Under the pieces are notes generated by a model. It searched no databases. It was given only the letters and a program-made list of their open reading frames with translations, and had not been told where the DNA came from. A stretch of DNA of 64,000 nt from Achromobacter sp. B7 (GTDB taxonomy: Bacteria; Pseudomonadota; Gammaproteobacteria; Burkholderiales; Burkholderiaceae_B). The position numbers were made by a program, and so were the translations under genes. The stretch is from the NCBI RefSeq assembly GCF_003600685.1, contig NZ_CP032084.1:2852001-2916000 (forward strand). The letters are read 5' to 3'. Positions 34,707-42,630 of the stretch are shown piece after piece; the stretch's first letter is position 1, and every line of letters starts with the position of its first letter.

Positions 34707-35215
34707 GCGACTTCATTTCGCTGTGGCGCATTGGCACCACGGCGGGAAAATACCGCGCTGACGACCTGAGCGGCGCGGGGGCGGCAGCGGTGGGCGGGCG
34801 CTACAACAGCCCCGGCACGGCGGTGGTGTACACGTCGGCCAGCGTGGCGCTGGCGGTGCTGGAAACCGTGGTGCATTTTGCCGCGCGCGCATCCGAGCAG
34901 GCCAACCGTTACCTGATTGAAGTGGCGGTGCCACGCGCCGTGCATGATGCGCGCCAGGTGCTCACGGTGGATCAGTTGCAGCGCAACTATCCGTTCTGGG
35001 AAGCGGTGCCGTTTGCCGAGGCCTCGCAGACGGTGGGCGACAACTGGGTCGCATCCGGCGTGTCCGCAGTGCTGGAGCTGCCCAGCGCGATCGTGCCGTA
35101 TCGCGGGGTGCCCGACTGCAATCTGCTGATCAACCCGGCGCACCCGGACGCGGAGAACATCGTGGTGGTGCGTCGCGAACGTTTCGTTTATGACCCGCGC
35201 TTGAAAGCGGCGTGA
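34703..35215 (+). CDS. RES-domain toxin (NAD+-degrading)
   Basis: A 170-residue toxin of the RES family, whose characterised members (such as MbcT) deplete NAD+. Typical features are LWRIGTTAGKY with the conserved Arg at residue 9, GGRYNSPGTAVVYTSASVAL with Arg at 33 and Tyr at 43, and the glutamate in ALAVLETVVHF. The late VSAVLELPSAIVP holds the conserved Ser. All these look intact, so the toxin is probably active. It is coupled to the antitoxin by a 4-bp overlap. Confidence 0.93.
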   Translation: MSDFISLWRIGTTAGKYRADDLSGAGAAAVGGRYNSPGTAVVYTSASVALAVLETVVHFAARASEQANRYLIEVAVPRAVHDARQVLTVDQLQRNYPFWEAVPFAEASQTVGDNWVASGVSAVLELPSAIVPYRGVPDCNLLINPAHPDAENIVVVRRERFVYDPRLKAA

Positions 35216-35230
35216 ACGGTGCCTAGCCGC

Positions 35231-35261
35231 AAAAAAATGGGAGCCCCGGGGCTCCCTTTTT
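35231..35261. terminator. Bidirectional terminator between the RES toxin and alcohol dehydrogenase genes
   Basis: Perfect 18-bp palindrome (gggagcccc and its complement, 35239-35256), preceded by seven A and followed by five T. Confidence 0.88.
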
Positions 35262-35279
35262 CATGGCGCGGCCAGCCCG

Positions 35280-36341
35280 TCAATCGTTGGTCAACACCGC
35301 GCGGCCGACCACCTTGCCGGCCCGCAGCGCGGCCAGCACGCTGTCGGCCTCGGCCAAGGCGTGGCGGTGCACCGGCATCGGCGGCACCTTGCCCGCGCGC
35401 ACCAGTTCCATCAGCTCTTGCAATTCGGCCAGGTTGCCGACGTAGCTGCCGATGATGGACATGGCCTTCATTGGAATCAGCGCGATGGGCCACGACGATG
35501 CGCCGCCGAACAGGCCCACGATGATCAGCTTGCCGCCCTTGGTCAGGAAGTCGAACGCCAGCGACGTCGTGGCGGGCGCGCCAACCAAATCGATAGCGGC
35601 CTGCACCGGCTTGCCCCCGGCGGCCTTGATGATTTGCTGCGCGGCGTCGGGCGCGGCGCCATCAATGGCGGCCAGCGCGCCGGCGTCCAGGGCCGCCTGG
35701 CGCTTGGCCGGGTCGATATCGACCACGATGGCGCCGGCGCCGCCCAGGGCCTTGATCAGTGTCAGGCTCATCAAGCCCAGGCCGCCCGCGCCGAAGATCA
35801 CCACGGGATGTTCGCGGTATACGTCCGCGCCGATCTTCTTCAGCGCGGAATAAGTGGTCAGGCCCGAGCAGGCATAGGGGGCGATCTGTGCCGGTTCCAG
35901 GTCGCCGATGTCGATCAGGTATTTGGGGTGCGGCACCAGGATGTGGTCGGCGTAGCCGCCGGCGCGATGCACGCCCAGGCAGGCCGGCGCGCTGCAATGG
36001 TTCTCCATGCCCGCCTGGCACGGTGCGCATTTTCCGCAGCCGATCCACGGGTACACCAGGTAATTCTTGTCGCTGGACAGGCCCTGCGCGTCGGGTCCGG
36101 CGGCCGCCACGCTACCCACGGTCTCATGGCCCATGGTCAGCGGCAGCGACACGCCGCGATCTTTCAGCGCCAGGGTGCGCCCCTGGCCCAGGTCGTAGCC
36201 GCCTTCCCACAAGTGGATATCGCTGTGGCACACCCCTGCGGCGCGAACCTTCAACAGCACCTGCGTGCCTTGCGGGGTCGGCGTGGGTGCGTCCATTTCC
36301 TGCAAGGGTTCGCGAAAGTTCACAACGCAATAGCACTTCAT
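35280..36341 (-). CDS. Zinc-dependent alcohol dehydrogenase family protein
   Basis: A 353-residue MDR-superfamily dehydrogenase. The catalytic zinc ligands are C38 (GVCHSD) and the His-Glu of MGHETVG near residue 71. The structural zinc site is the cysteine cluster CGKCAPCQAGMENHC near 102-116. The NAD(P) Rossmann motif is FGAGGLGL near residue 183. The ATG at 36341 has a good ribosome site. It lies 64 bp after the LIV-type binding-protein gene on the same strand; the two may be an operon for an alcohol or aldehyde substrate. Confidence 0.92.
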   Translation of the reverse strand: MKCYCVVNFREPLQEMDAPTPTPQGTQVLLKVRAAGVCHSDIHLWEGGYDLGQGRTLALKDRGVSLPLTMGHETVGSVAAAGPDAQGLSSDKNYLVYPWIGCGKCAPCQAGMENHCSAPACLGVHRAGGYADHILVPHPKYLIDIGDLEPAQIAPYACSGLTTYSALKKIGADVYREHPVVIFGAGGLGLMSLTLIKALGGAGAIVVDIDPAKRQAALDAGALAAIDGAAPDAAQQIIKAAGGKPVQAAIDLVGAPATTSLAFDFLTKGGKLIIVGLFGGASSWPIALIPMKAMSIIGSYVGNLAELQELMELVRAGKVPPMPVHRHALAEADSVLAALRAGKVVGRAVLTND

Positions 36342-36405
36342 GGAAAGGTCTCCTTCGTGGTTTTTTATAGCCAGCAGACTACACCCGGGCGCGGGGGAAC
36401 GATAT

Positions 36406-37614
36406 TCACTTTTTTACCAGGGGGCATTCGCTGTCGGCCAGGGATACGAATACCTTGTCGCCCGGCACGGTGGACAGGATGCGGTAGAAGTCGCCGGGGT
36501 ACTTGGATTCGGCGGGCTTTTTCACTTCGACCAGATACAGGTCCATGATGACGCGCCCGTCTTCGGGGCGGATGCGGGCGTTCTTGATGAGCTTGGTGGT
36601 GATGGGCAATTCGCGCATCTTCTTGTTGACCGCGGCGCCTTCGAAGGTGCCCGCCGCCTGGGCGGCCTGCAAATAGTGGGTGGTGGCCACGTAGCTCAGC
36701 GCCTGCACGATGGAAGGCGGGCGCGTCACGCCCATCTTTTTCTGCCAGCGCTGCGTCCAGGCGCGGGTGTCGTCGTCGGCGTCCCAATAAAAGCCGGTGG
36801 GAAAGGTCAGCCCTTGCGCTACCGGCAAGCCCATGGCTTGCACGTCGTTGATGAAGGTCAGGAACGTCAGCAGGCGCTGCTTGCCGCCTGTCAGCCCAAA
36901 TTCCTGCGCCTGCTTGATCAGGTTGACCAGGTCGCCGCCCGCGCTAGCCAGCCCCACGACGTCCGCCTTCGATGCCTGCGCCTGCACCAGGAACGATGCA
37001 AAATCCATGGCCCCCAGCGGGTGGCGCGTACTGCCGATCACCTTGCCGCCCGCGTCCTGCACGAAGCGGCTGGCGTTGCTTTCCAGGGACTTGCCGAATA
37101 CGTAGTCGGTGGTGATGAAGTACCAGGACTTGCCGCCGCCCTCGACCACGCTTTTGACCACGGCGTTGGCAAGCGCGTAGGTGTCCGGCGCCCATTGCGT
37201 GCTGAGGTTGCTGCATTGCTTGCCGCTAAAGTCTCCGGCAAACCCGCCGCTGATCAGCGCCGTGCCGCCTTTTTCGCGAGCCACGCCCTGGGCCGCCAAG
37301 CCGGCCGAGCTGGCGCCGCCGTCCACCACGGCAACCAGGCCCTGCGTGTCAAACCATCGCCGCACCAGTGCCGAGGCCACATCGGCCTTGTTCTGATTGT
37401 CCGCACCCACGACTTCGACGGTCTTGCCAGCGACCTTGCCGTTGAAATCCTCGACCGCCATCCGCACGGCCATTTCGGAACCCAGCCCGCCCAGGTCCGA
37501 GTAAATGCCCGAACGGTCATTGGACACGCCAAGGCGCACGACATCCGACTGGGCATGGGCCGCGCACGCGGCCATCGTGGCGGCCAGGGCCGCCAACAGG
37601 GGTTTGATACGCAT
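36406..37614 (-). CDS. Periplasmic LIV-type ABC binding protein without nearby permease
   Basis: A 402-residue type I periplasmic binding protein. The signal peptide of about 21 residues ends CAAHA-QSDVVRLG. The fold signature GVSNDRSGIYSDLGG and the central VVDGGASSAG and NLSTQWAPDTYALA segments resemble binding proteins for aromatic or urea/amide-like ligands. No transporter genes lie beside it. It is followed by a zinc alcohol dehydrogenase and divergent from an IclR regulator. Ligand unknown. Confidence 0.88.
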   Translation of the reverse strand: MRIKPLLAALAATMAACAAHAQSDVVRLGVSNDRSGIYSDLGGLGSEMAVRMAVEDFNGKVAGKTVEVVGADNQNKADVASALVRRWFDTQGLVAVVDGGASSAGLAAQGVAREKGGTALISGGFAGDFSGKQCSNLSTQWAPDTYALANAVVKSVVEGGGKSWYFITTDYVFGKSLESNASRFVQDAGGKVIGSTRHPLGAMDFASFLVQAQASKADVVGLASAGGDLVNLIKQAQEFGLTGGKQRLLTFLTFINDVQAMGLPVAQGLTFPTGFYWDADDDTRAWTQRWQKKMGVTRPPSIVQALSYVATTHYLQAAQAAGTFEGAAVNKKMRELPITTKLIKNARIRPEDGRVIMDLYLVEVKKPAESKYPGDFYRILSTVPGDKVFVSLADSECPLVKK

Positions 37615-37712
37615 CTGTCTGTCTCCCCGACCCTTTGCCGGGCCGTATGGTTTGAATTTTTGGTGTTGACGCGGTACCGCTGACGGGCAGCCGGACCTCT
37701 GGCCGGCTGAAA

Positions 37713-37722
37713 AGGAATTCCT
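37713..37722. promoter_or_regulatory. Possible IclR operator in the binding-protein/IclR divergent region
   Basis: Palindrome aggaattcct, with a second aattcct copy at 37735-37741, in an A/T-rich part of the 228-bp divergent region. IclR-family sites are often short palindromes in this position. Evidence is positional. Confidence 0.3.
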
Positions 37723-37842
37723 ATTGGTGAAAGATAATTCCTGTGCAAGAATTTAGGTTCGCCCATATGAAAAGTCAACATAGTGGAATACCTAGCAGAT
37801 TTGCACTTTTTGCGACGGTAAATCCGCACAGGGGTCGCCACC

Positions 37843-38583
37843 ATGGAAGTGAAACTTGTAGCCCGCACGCTGGACTTGATCGAGCTTTTTGCGCAGGCGC
37901 GCCGGCCCATGCCGCTAACCGAATTGGCGCAAGGGCTGGGCGCGCCCATGTCCAGTTGCCTGGCGCTTGTGCGCACGTTGGTGGCGCGCGGCTATCTGTA
38001 CGAAGTGCGGCGGCGCGGCGGCTATTACCCCACGGCGCGGCTGCAAGCAATGAGCGCGCTGATACAGGCGGGTGACCCCTGGCTGGAACAGGTCCGGCCG
38101 CATCTGCTGGCATTGCGCGACGCGGCCAATGAGACGGTCATGCTGGGCAAGATCCAGGATGGCGCCGTGGTGTTCCTGGACGTGGTGGAATCCACGCAAC
38201 CGGTGCATTACGCCGCGCGCCCCGGCGAGCGCCGGCCGCTGCACACCAGCGCGGTGGCCAAGGCGGTGCTGGCGCGCCTGCCGCCCGCCGAGCGCGACAG
38301 CGTCTTGGCCAGCGTCAGCTACGCCAGCCACACGGAACGCACCTTGACCACGCGCGACGCCTTGCTGGCAGACATTCTGCAAGTGCAGACGCGCGGTTGG
38401 GCGGCCAACGTGGGTGAAAGCGTGGCTGACCTGACGGGCCTTGCCGTGGCGCTGGATCTGGGCGGGGAATGGTACGCGCTGTGCATGGCCGGCCCGACCC
38501 CGCGCGTGTGGGAACGGCGGGATCAGAACCTGGCGTATCTGACGGACGCGGCCGACGCCATCAGGCGGGCGCGCGCGGGGTAG
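37843..38583 (+). CDS. IclR-family transcriptional regulator
   Basis: A 246-residue regulator. The N-terminal winged helix-turn-helix (VARTLDLIELFAQARRPM, TELAQGLGAPMSSCLALVRT) is followed by the IclR effector domain (HTSAVAKAVLARLPP, RGWAANVGESVADLTGLAV). It is divergent from the LIV-type binding protein and alcohol dehydrogenase genes and probably controls them. Its 3' end faces arginase. Confidence 0.9.
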   Translation: MEVKLVARTLDLIELFAQARRPMPLTELAQGLGAPMSSCLALVRTLVARGYLYEVRRRGGYYPTARLQAMSALIQAGDPWLEQVRPHLLALRDAANETVMLGKIQDGAVVFLDVVESTQPVHYAARPGERRPLHTSAVAKAVLARLPPAERDSVLASVSYASHTERTLTTRDALLADILQVQTRGWAANVGESVADLTGLAVALDLGGEWYALCMAGPTPRVWERRDQNLAYLTDAADAIRRARAG

Positions 38584-38627
38584 GGAGTGTTAGCAGCGGG
38601 GGGTGTACATCCGGGCTGCCGGCAGCG

Positions 38628-38669
38628 TGCGCACCAGCAGCGGCGCACCAGCAGCGGCGCACCAACAGG
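38628..38669. repeat. Three tandem 14-bp repeats between convergent iclR-type and arginase genes
   Basis: Units at 38628-38641, 38642-38655 and 38656-38669 follow ggcgcaccagcagc with one mismatch in the first unit and two in the last. They sit between the IclR stop (38583) and arginase stop (38690). No T-tract terminator is present. Confidence 0.8.
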
Positions 38670-38689
38670 GATGCGCCAGGCGGCGGGCC

Positions 38690-39655
38690 TCAGCTGCCCC
38701 GGCGCATCAACGTCGATTTACCGAATAGGCTTTCGATCAAGTCCACCGCGACTTCGGCCGTCTTGTTGCGCACGTCCAGCGCGGGGTTCAGCTCCACCAC
38801 GTCCAGCGAGCGCATCAGGCCGGTGTCGGCAATCATTTCCATGCACAGCTGCGCTTCGCGGTAGGTGGGGCCGCCGGGCACCGTTGTGCCCACGCCGGGC
38901 GCGATGTCGGGGTCAAGAAAATCGACGTCAAAGCTCACGTGCAGATGGGTGTCGGCATCCAGCCCGGCCAGGGCGGTTTCCATGGTGGCGCGCATGCCCA
39001 TTTCGTCCAGATAGCGCATGTCGAACACTTCCAGGCCGGCTTCGTGCACCAGGCGCTTCTCGCCCTGGTCCACGCTGCGTATGCCGATCTGGCGGACCCA
39101 GCCGGCTTCGATATCGGGCGTCTGACCGGACATGCCCGTGATCTGCGCCGGTCCGTACCCACACAGGCAGGCCACCGGCATGCCGTGGATATTGCCTGTG
39201 GGCGTGAGCGCATGTGTGTTGAAATCCGCGTGCGCATCCAGCCATAAAACGCGCAGCTTTTTGCCGGACTCGCGGCAATGGCGCGCCACGGCGCTGATGG
39301 ACCCGATGCCTAAGCAGTGATCGCCGCCCAGCAGAATCGGCAGGCGGTTCAGCGTCAGTTCGGCATAGACGGCATCGTGTACCACCTGGTTCCAGGCCGC
39401 CACTTCCTCCAGATGCCGATAGCCGTTTTCCGGAGGCAGCCACGGGTTGGCCGGGCCGTAAAGGTTGCCGCGATCGATCACTTCAAAACCCTGTGCTTCG
39501 ATGACGGGGCCCAGGTTGGCAACCCGCAGGGCCTCGGGGCCCATCGACGCGCCGCGTGCGCCCGCGCCGATGTCGGTAGGCGCGCCGATCAGGGTGATTT
39601 GGGTGGGCAAGCTGGCGGGGGTGTGCAAGTGGTGGACTCCGGTGGGGTTCATCAT
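38690..39655 (-). CDS. rocF: Arginase
   Basis: A manganese enzyme of about 321 residues hydrolysing arginine to ornithine and urea. Metal ligands are in GGDHCLG, WLDAHADFNTH and SFDVDFLDPDIAP. Start candidates are adjacent ATG codons at 39655 and 39652; the frame extends upstream to a GTG, but this would overlap the divergent promoter. It is divergent from the NlpA-type binding-protein gene by about 100 bp. Guanidinobutyrase or agmatinase activity is less likely given the arginase-like NIHGMP segment and length. Confidence 0.9.
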   Translation of the reverse strand: MMNPTGVHHLHTPASLPTQITLIGAPTDIGAGARGASMGPEALRVANLGPVIEAQGFEVIDRGNLYGPANPWLPPENGYRHLEEVAAWNQVVHDAVYAELTLNRLPILLGGDHCLGIGSISAVARHCRESGKKLRVLWLDAHADFNTHALTPTGNIHGMPVACLCGYGPAQITGMSGQTPDIEAGWVRQIGIRSVDQGEKRLVHEAGLEVFDMRYLDEMGMRATMETALAGLDADTHLHVSFDVDFLDPDIAPGVGTTVPGGPTYREAQLCMEMIADTGLMRSLDVVELNPALDVRNKTAEVAVDLIESLFGKSTLMRRGS

Positions 39656-39753
39656 GGCGGATAGTAACGCGCGCCTTGGCCGGCTGCTGCACAATAGCGC
39701 CTGCGCCGTCACGTCGATACCGATCACGCCGGCCGATTCTTCATGACTTCTGG

Positions 39754-40584
39754 ATGGCTCTCATGCTTTTGCATTCCTTGCTTTCAACGTTGACGCGCGG
39801 CGCTACCGTGGCGGCTTTGTCCGTGGTGCTGTGCGCCACCGCCGCCGCCCAGGAAAAGCCCTTGCGCATTGGCGTCATTCCCAGCGTGGCCAATGAAGCC
39901 ACTGAAATTGCCATTGCCCAGGCCAAGAAAGAAGGCCTGGACGTGAAGCTGGTGGAATTCAACGACTGGGTGTTGCCCAACATTGCCGTGGCCGACGGCT
40001 CGGTGGATGCAAACTTCTTTCAGCACGAGCCATTCCTGCAACTGTTCAACCAGCGCCGGGGCGCCAACCTGACGCCGATTGCCTATGGCTATTCGACCAC
40101 CATCGGCCTGTTCTCGAAGAAGCTGAAAAAGGGCGACACGGTGCCCGACGGCGCCACCATTGCCGTGCCCAACGACCCCGTCAATACCGGCCGCGCCTTA
40201 TTGCTGCTGGAGTCGATCGGGCTGATCCAGCTGACCCCGGGCGTGGCGCACCAGGCCACGTTGCAAGACGTGGTGGCCAACCCCAAGCGCTTGAAGTTCG
40301 TGCAGATTGAAGGCTCGCAGTCGGCCCGCACCTTTGACGACGTGACGGCCTCGGTGACGTACACCACGTTTGCCAAGCAGGCCGGGCTGAACGAAAAGGA
40401 CGGGCTGGCGTTCGACAATACGGACCCGGCCAGCATCCGCCGCTACGCCATCCGCTGGGTGACCACGCCCGACAAGGCGCAGGACCCGCGCCTGTTGAAA
40501 TTCATTTCGATCTACCAGAACTCGCCCGAGGTCAAAACGACCCTGAAGCGTCTTTACGGCGACCTGATCAGCTTCCCCTGGTAA
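39754..40584 (+). CDS. NlpA/MetQ-family ABC substrate-binding protein
   Basis: A binding protein of about 276 residues with signal peptide MALMLLHSLL to CATAAAQ. An ATG three codons later is an alternative start. The mature segment LRIGVIPSVANEATEIAIAQ, the motif VDANFFQHEPFL, and NDPVNTGRALLLLESIGLI are typical of D-methionine-type binding proteins. The cysteine in the signal region (VVLCATA) is not in a good lipobox, so lipid anchoring is uncertain. No metN or metI gene is adjacent. Confidence 0.88.
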   Translation: MALMLLHSLLSTLTRGATVAALSVVLCATAAAQEKPLRIGVIPSVANEATEIAIAQAKKEGLDVKLVEFNDWVLPNIAVADGSVDANFFQHEPFLQLFNQRRGANLTPIAYGYSTTIGLFSKKLKKGDTVPDGATIAVPNDPVNTGRALLLLESIGLIQLTPGVAHQATLQDVVANPKRLKFVQIEGSQSARTFDDVTASVTYTTFAKQAGLNEKDGLAFDNTDPASIRRYAIRWVTTPDKAQDPRLLKFISIYQNSPEVKTTLKRLYGDLISFPW

Positions 40585-40614
40585 AAGGTGGCCTGCGCGG
40601 CTGCCCGGGGGCCG

Positions 40615-40668
40615 CTTGTGTGGCTTGTGTGGCTGGTGTGGCTCGTGTGGCTCGTGTGGCTTGTGTGG
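40615..40668. repeat. Six tandem 9-bp repeats between convergent metQ-like and MFS genes
   Basis: Six contiguous units of the form cttgtgtgg / ctcgtgtgg / ctggtgtgg, only the third base varying. On the minus strand the transcript reads ccacacaag-type units: C-rich, G-poor and unstructured. It lies 30 bp past the binding-protein stop (40584) and 40 bp past the MFS stop (40708). Confidence 0.9.
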
Positions 40669-40707
40669 CCCCTTGGGTCGCAGACCGCGTGGCAGCCCGT
40701 CTGCCGC

Positions 40708-41904
40708 CTACGCCGCAGCCTCGCGCCGACCTGCGCGCCGCCCGTTCAGGCGCCAGTGCAAACCCAGCGCTGCCACGCCCACGGCGGCCGCTGCGCACAG
40801 GCCCAGTGCTTCAAAGCCCATATGCGTGTACAGCGTGCCGGCCACCGCCGTCCCCACGCTGGCGCCCAGGTAGGTGGTGCAGGTGTTCAAGCCCAGCACG
40901 GCGCCGCGCTCGTCCGGCCGGGCGCGAGACAGCAGCAACACCAGCAGGTTCAGGCTGATCTGCGAGGCCGCGCCCCACAGCACGGCAAGCGCCAACACCG
41001 CCGCCAACGCGTGAGCGGCGGGCAGCAACACCAGATACACCAAGGCAATCGTGGCCAGGGCCAGCGGCAACGCGCGGCGCGGTCCCAACCTTTCGATCAG
41101 CGGCGCGCCGGCAAAACCCGCCAGCATGAAGCCCGCGCCATAGGCGAAGGCAATGAAGCCGACCTGACCGGCCGACAGCGCCAGCAAGGCCCGGACGTGG
41201 TCGGCCAGAAACGCGTACACGCCATAGAACGCGGACGAGAACGCCAGGCAGGCCAACAACAGCACCGGCACATCGCGATAGGACAGCGGCGCCAGCAGCC
41301 GCGACAAGCGTAGCGGCGCGGCGTTCTGCACGCGACGCTCGGGCAGCTTGCGCAGGCCAAGCAGCGCAATCGTGGCGCACAGCGCCAACGTGCCATAGGT
41401 GGCACGCCAGCCGACGGCATCCGAGATCAGCGCGGACAAGGGCACGCCCGCCACCAGCGACACCGACCACCCCGCGATCACGCGGCCCAAGGTGCGCGCC
41501 TCTTGGCCCGCAGGCGCCACCAGCGACGCCGACCCGTAGGCGGCGGGCAGAATCACCCCGGCGGCGGCGCCGGCCAAGGCTTGCGCGGCGGTCAGCACCA
41601 GCCAGTGCGGCGCCGTGGCGGAAAGCAGCAGGGCGGCAATCAGCACCAGCATTGCGCCCAGCAGCGAACGGCGGATGCCGATGCGGTCGATGCGACCCGC
41701 CAGGAAGAAGGCGCTGGCGGCGGTGGCTGCGCCGTAGGCCGAAATGGCGGTGCTGATGGTTAACGCCGAAGTCGAAAAGGACTGCGCCACATCGGTCAGT
41801 ATCGGACTGAGCGCCAGGCCGTTCGACCCGACCACGCTGACGGCGAACATCAGTGCGGGTACGGGCGACGCCTGCTTCGAAGTTTGATTGCCAGGATTTT
41901 GCAT
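40708..41904 (-). CDS. MFS-family transporter
   Basis: A 398-residue transporter with about twelve hydrophobic segments. The loop between helices 2 and 3 reads GRIDRIGIRRSLLGA (residues 70-84), the MFS motif A variant. The matching loop in the second half is ERLGPRRALPLAL. Resembles drug/arabinose-type efflux proteins. It is divergent from an AsnC-type regulator 92 bp away, which probably controls it. Substrate unknown, perhaps an amino acid. Confidence 0.9.
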   Translation of the reverse strand: MQNPGNQTSKQASPVPALMFAVSVVGSNGLALSPILTDVAQSFSTSALTISTAISAYGAATAASAFFLAGRIDRIGIRRSLLGAMLVLIAALLLSATAPHWLVLTAAQALAGAAAGVILPAAYGSASLVAPAGQEARTLGRVIAGWSVSLVAGVPLSALISDAVGWRATYGTLALCATIALLGLRKLPERRVQNAAPLRLSRLLAPLSYRDVPVLLLACLAFSSAFYGVYAFLADHVRALLALSAGQVGFIAFAYGAGFMLAGFAGAPLIERLGPRRALPLALATIALVYLVLLPAAHALAAVLALAVLWGAASQISLNLLVLLLSRARPDERGAVLGLNTCTTYLGASVGTAVAGTLYTHMGFEALGLCAAAAVGVAALGLHWRLNGRRAGRREAAA

Positions 41905-41912
41905 GCGCCGAA

Positions 41913-41964
41913 TTTTATTGGAATAAAATAAGGGTTTACGCCGATAACTCCTTATTCCATAAAA
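41913..41964. promoter_or_regulatory. Candidate AsnC-type operator between MFS and regulator genes
   Basis: An inverted repeat in A/T-rich DNA: ttttattggaataa (41913-41926) and ttattccataaaa (41952-41964), complementary except for one extra base. It lies in the divergent region, where Lrp/AsnC proteins often bind to regulate both directions. Confidence 0.5.
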
Positions 41965-41996
41965 GTTCGAATGCCGTAAGGCAGAACTTGATTCCG

Positions 41997-42467
41997 ATGC
42001 CAGACCTAGACGATCGCGACAGAAAACTATTAACGCTGCTGGCTGGCGACGCTACCCCCAGTTACGCCGAACTGGGCAAGTTATTGAACCTTTCCGCCCC
42101 GGCCGTGCATGAACGCGTCAAGCGCTTGAAGCGCGACGGGCTGATCAAAGGCATCGCGGCCCGCCTGGACGGCGCGCGTATTGGCCGACCATTGCTGGCT
42201 TTCGTGCATGTGGACACCGCCAACTGGAGCATTACGCAGCAGGTGCTGGGCCTGGCCGAACTGACCGAGGTGGAAGAGATCCACACCATCACCGGCAAGA
42301 GCGCCATGCTGTTGAAAGTGCGGGTGCGCGACACGCAGGCGCTGGAATTACTGCTGGCGCGCATCCATCAGATAGACGGCATCACCAACACCACCAGCGA
42401 TATCGCGCTGACCAGCTATCTGGAACGCGGGCCGCTGCCCGACAACGCGGCGGAAGTGGCGGACTAG
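41997..42467 (+). CDS. Lrp/AsnC-family transcriptional regulator
   Basis: A 156-residue regulator. The N-terminal helix-turn-helix (DRDRKLLTLLAGDATPSYAE, LGKLLNLSAPAVHERVKRLK) is followed by the RAM/effector domain (LAFVHVDTAN, EVEEIHTITGKSAMLLKVRV). The ATG at 41997 is chosen because the helix-turn-helix of this family begins about five residues in. It probably senses an amino acid and controls the divergent MFS gene. Confidence 0.9.
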   Translation: MPDLDDRDRKLLTLLAGDATPSYAELGKLLNLSAPAVHERVKRLKRDGLIKGIAARLDGARIGRPLLAFVHVDTANWSITQQVLGLAELTEVEEIHTITGKSAMLLKVRVRDTQALELLLARIHQIDGITNTTSDIALTSYLERGPLPDNAAEVAD

Positions 42468-42513
42468 GAAGCACCGGGAGAGGGCGGCGTGCAGGGGGGG
42501 GAGCGCGCGCGCT

Positions 42514-42630
42514 GGCAGAACGTGAAGGCGGGACGGGACGGCAGAACGGGACGGCGGAACGTGACGGCGGAACGGAGCGGCCAAACGTGACGGTCAAACG
42601 TGACTGCCGAAGCTGACGGCCGAGGCTCAC
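42514..42630. repeat. Nine tandem 13-bp repeats between convergent asnC-type and phosphoesterase genes
   Basis: Nine contiguous 13-base units, 42514 to 42630, variants of ggcggaacgtgac (for example ggcagaacgggac, ggccaaacgtgac, ggtcaaacgtgac). Divergence rises toward the right end. A run of eight G (42494-42501) precedes. On the minus strand the units read gtcacgttccgcc: C-rich, with pyrimidine-C pairs every 13 bases. The array reaches the phosphoesterase stop codon. Confidence 0.9.

Noticed and set aside
35231..35261. Attachment site or recombination site
   Set aside because: The perfect palindrome with flanking A and T runs is better explained as a bidirectional terminator; no integrase is nearby.
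40588..41313. Plus-strand frame starting in the 9-bp repeats with a repeated Leu-Val-Trp pattern
   Set aside because: The pattern is a by-product of the repeat length being a multiple of three; the frame runs antisense into the MFS gene.
42514..42630. CRISPR array
   Set aside because: Units are 13 bp, contiguous and degenerate, with no spacers and no cas genes.
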